From Bradyrhizobium sp. SRS-191 (lineage in GTDB: Bacteria > Pseudomonadota > Alphaproteobacteria > Rhizobiales > Xanthobacteraceae): DNA of 64,000 nt. Positions within the stretch are counted from its first letter, which is position 1; each line of letters opens with the position of its first letter. The DNA is taken from contig NZ_JANBVS010000007.1 of the NCBI RefSeq assembly GCF_024586915.1, positions 1 to 64,000 on the forward strand, given 5' to 3'. This document shows, one piece after another, positions 62,660 through 64,000 of this stretch. The translations under genes were made by a program, and so were the position numbers. The notes beneath the pieces are model-generated. The model was not told the DNA's origin. It made no database searches and saw nothing but the letters and a program-made list of their open reading frames with translations.

Positions 62660-64000
62660 ATGGCCTTCAAGAACTTCAAACTCGAAACCGATGCCGACGG
62701 CATTGCGCTGATCACCTGGGACATTCCGGGCCGTTCGATGAACGTGCTCGACGAGACCTCGACCAACGAGCTCGAGGCCCTGGTCAAGCAGACCACCGCC
62801 GACGCCGCCATCAAGGGCGTCGTCATCACCTCGGCCAAGGAGGCGTTCTGCGCCGGCGCCGATCTGTCCATGCTCGAAGGCATGAACCGCATCTACGCGG
62901 ACGTGCTGAAGAGCAAGGGCGAGGAAGCCGCCAACCAGATGCTGTTCGACACCAGCCGGCGCTTCTCGCAGATCAACCGCGCGATGGAGACCTCGGGCAA
63001 GCCGTGGGTCGCCGCGATCAACGGTCTCGCGCTCGGCGGCGGCTTCGAGATCACGCTGTCGTGCCACTACCGCGTCGCGGCCGAGAACCCGAAGACCCGC
63101 CTCGGCCTGCCCGAGATCAAGGTCGGCCTGTTCCCTGGCGCCGGCGGCACCCAGCGCGTGCCGCGCATCGTGCAGCCGCAGGACGCGATGAACCTGCTGC
63201 TGAAGGGCGAGGCGCTCACCCTCGACAAGGCCAAGGCGCTCAAGCTGGTCGATGCGATCGTGCCTGCCGCGGACCTGATCAAGGCCGCCAAGGACTGGAT
63301 CAAGGGCGGCGGCAAGGCGGTTCAGCCGTGGGACGAGAAGGGCTTCAAGCTGCCCGGCGGCCCGGTATTCTCCAAGAACGGCATGATGATGTTCCCGGCG
63401 GGCAACGCCATCTACCGCCGCGAGACCTACGACAATTATCCTGCCGCGCGCGCCATCATGAGCTGCGTGTATGAGGGCCTGCAGCTGCCGATCGACGCCG
63501 CGCTGCGCGTCGAGTCGCGCTACTTCACCAAGATACTGCGCTCCAAGGAAGCGGCGGCGATGATCCGCAGCCTGTTCCTGTCGATGCAGGAATTGAACAA
63601 GGGCGCGCGTCGTCCGGCCGATGTGCCGGCGACCAAGCTGAAGAAGATCGCCGTGATCGGCGCCGGCTTCATGGGCGCCTCCGTCGGCTACGTGTCGGCG
63701 CGCGGCGGCCTCGAAGTCGTGCTGATCGATCGCGACCAGGAGAGTGCCGACAAGGGCCGCGCGCATGCGCAGGGCGTGGTCGACGGTCTGGTCAAGAAGG
63801 GCCGCACCAAGCCCGGCGAGGCCGAGGCGATCATGGGCCGCATCACCGCGACCGCCGACTACGCCGCGCTCAAGGATTGCGATCTCGTCATCGAGGCCGT
63901 GTTCGAGGACCGCAAGGTCAAGGCCGAGACCTACGCCAAGGCGCAGGCCTATCTGAAGGACGGCGCGATCTTCGCGTCGAACACCTCGACCCTGCCGATC
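62660..64000 (+). CDS. Bifunctional enoyl-CoA hydratase/3-hydroxyacyl-CoA dehydrogenase (3' end outside window)
   Basis: The first 447 codons of a FadB/FadJ-type multifunctional enzyme. The crotonase domain (about 1-190) shows SAKEAFCAGADLSML, INGLALGGGFE (oxyanion hole) and LPEIKVGLFPGAGGTQR (catalytic Glu). The NAD-binding domain begins near residue 329 with KKIAVIGAGFMGA (GxGxxG). It hydrates enoyl-CoA and oxidises the product. GAGGGAG precedes the ATG. The rest of the dehydrogenase part should lie just beyond 64000. Confidence 0.93.
   Translation, partial: MAFKNFKLETDADGIALITWDIPGRSMNVLDETSTNELEALVKQTTADAAIKGVVITSAKEAFCAGADLSMLEGMNRIYADVLKSKGEEAANQMLFDTSRRFSQINRAMETSGKPWVAAINGLALGGGFEITLSCHYRVAAENPKTRLGLPEIKVGLFPGAGGTQRVPRIVQPQDAMNLLLKGEALTLDKAKALKLVDAIVPAADLIKAAKDWIKGGGKAVQPWDEKGFKLPGGPVFSKNGMMMFPAGNAIYRRETYDNYPAARAIMSCVYEGLQLPIDAALRVESRYFTKILRSKEAAAMIRSLFLSMQELNKGARRPADVPATKLKKIAVIGAGFMGASVGYVSARGGLEVVLIDRDQESADKGRAHAQGVVDGLVKKGRTKPGEAEAIMGRITATADYAALKDCDLVIEAVFEDRKVKAETYAKAQAYLKDGAIFASNTSTLPI

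Overview
The window is high-GC alphaproteobacterial chromosome, most likely Bradyrhizobium or a close relative in the Nitrobacteraceae. The evidence is GcrA, a SAM-II riboswitch before metZ, an OpgC-type glucan succinyltransferase, long-form Dcd, class I lysyl-tRNA synthetase, a DUF6460-type protein, and many short palindromic repeats that I recall as common in that group (not checked by search). I see no rRNA, CRISPR, prophage or insertion sequence. One tRNA-Gly(CCC) is present.

Layout. 1-5.1 kb: 3' part of boxB (aerobic benzoyl-CoA oxidation), a short-chain dehydrogenase, a polysaccharide deacetylase, a BON/OmpA envelope protein and a small membrane protein. 5.5-13 kb: an LPG-synthase-type membrane protein, phoR, then gcrA divergent from argD-argF, then hslO. 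12.5-13.5 kb: a repeat-rich gap with structured repeat copy A. 13.6-22 kb: apaG, opgC with two SGNH hydrolase-like genes, metZ under a SAM-II riboswitch with an attenuator, dcd, and a MATE transporter. 22-32.5 kb: a small AraC/VOC/SRPBCC group, an O6-alkylguanine methyltransferase homologue, an SPW protein, tRNA-Gly, a second short-chain dehydrogenase, a long-chain acyl-CoA ligase, two secreted or small membrane proteins, a SCO copper protein and a solute-binding protein. 32.6-39.6 kb: lysK, alpha carbonic anhydrase, a DUF952 gene overlapping pyrD, a second MATE protein, a metallo-beta-lactamase-fold hydrolase and a DUF6460 protein. 39.9-49.7 kb: the four ligase-associated DNA-repair genes in two blocks (ligase plus exonuclease; helicase plus endonuclease). 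Between them lie a TPR methyltransferase, a branched-chain-type solute-binding protein and a 1.2 kb repeat-dense gap with structured repeat copy B. 49.7-58 kb: LysR/EamA divergent pair, TIGR02186/TSUP pair, a ClpP-fold membrane protein and a large PodJ-like polar protein. 58-64 kb: a PadR regulator divergent from a SnoaL-like gene across a near-perfect 32-bp palindrome, then a beta-oxidation cluster (acyl-CoA dehydrogenase, thiolase, and FadB/FadJ cut by the window end).

Most notable observations: (1) two copies of a roughly 350-480 bp intergenic repeat whose 125-bp core folds alike in both, with compensatory base changes in one hairpin; (2) a palindromic element sitting in frame inside the ATP-dependent DNA ligase; (3) a membrane acyltransferase (opgC) followed by one SGNH protein that has lost its catalytic residues and one that keeps them, which looks like an acyl-transfer module; (4) a clear SAM-II aptamer joined to a mutually exclusive antiterminator/terminator; (5) a strong promoter followed at once by a terminator-like hairpin in the argD leader.
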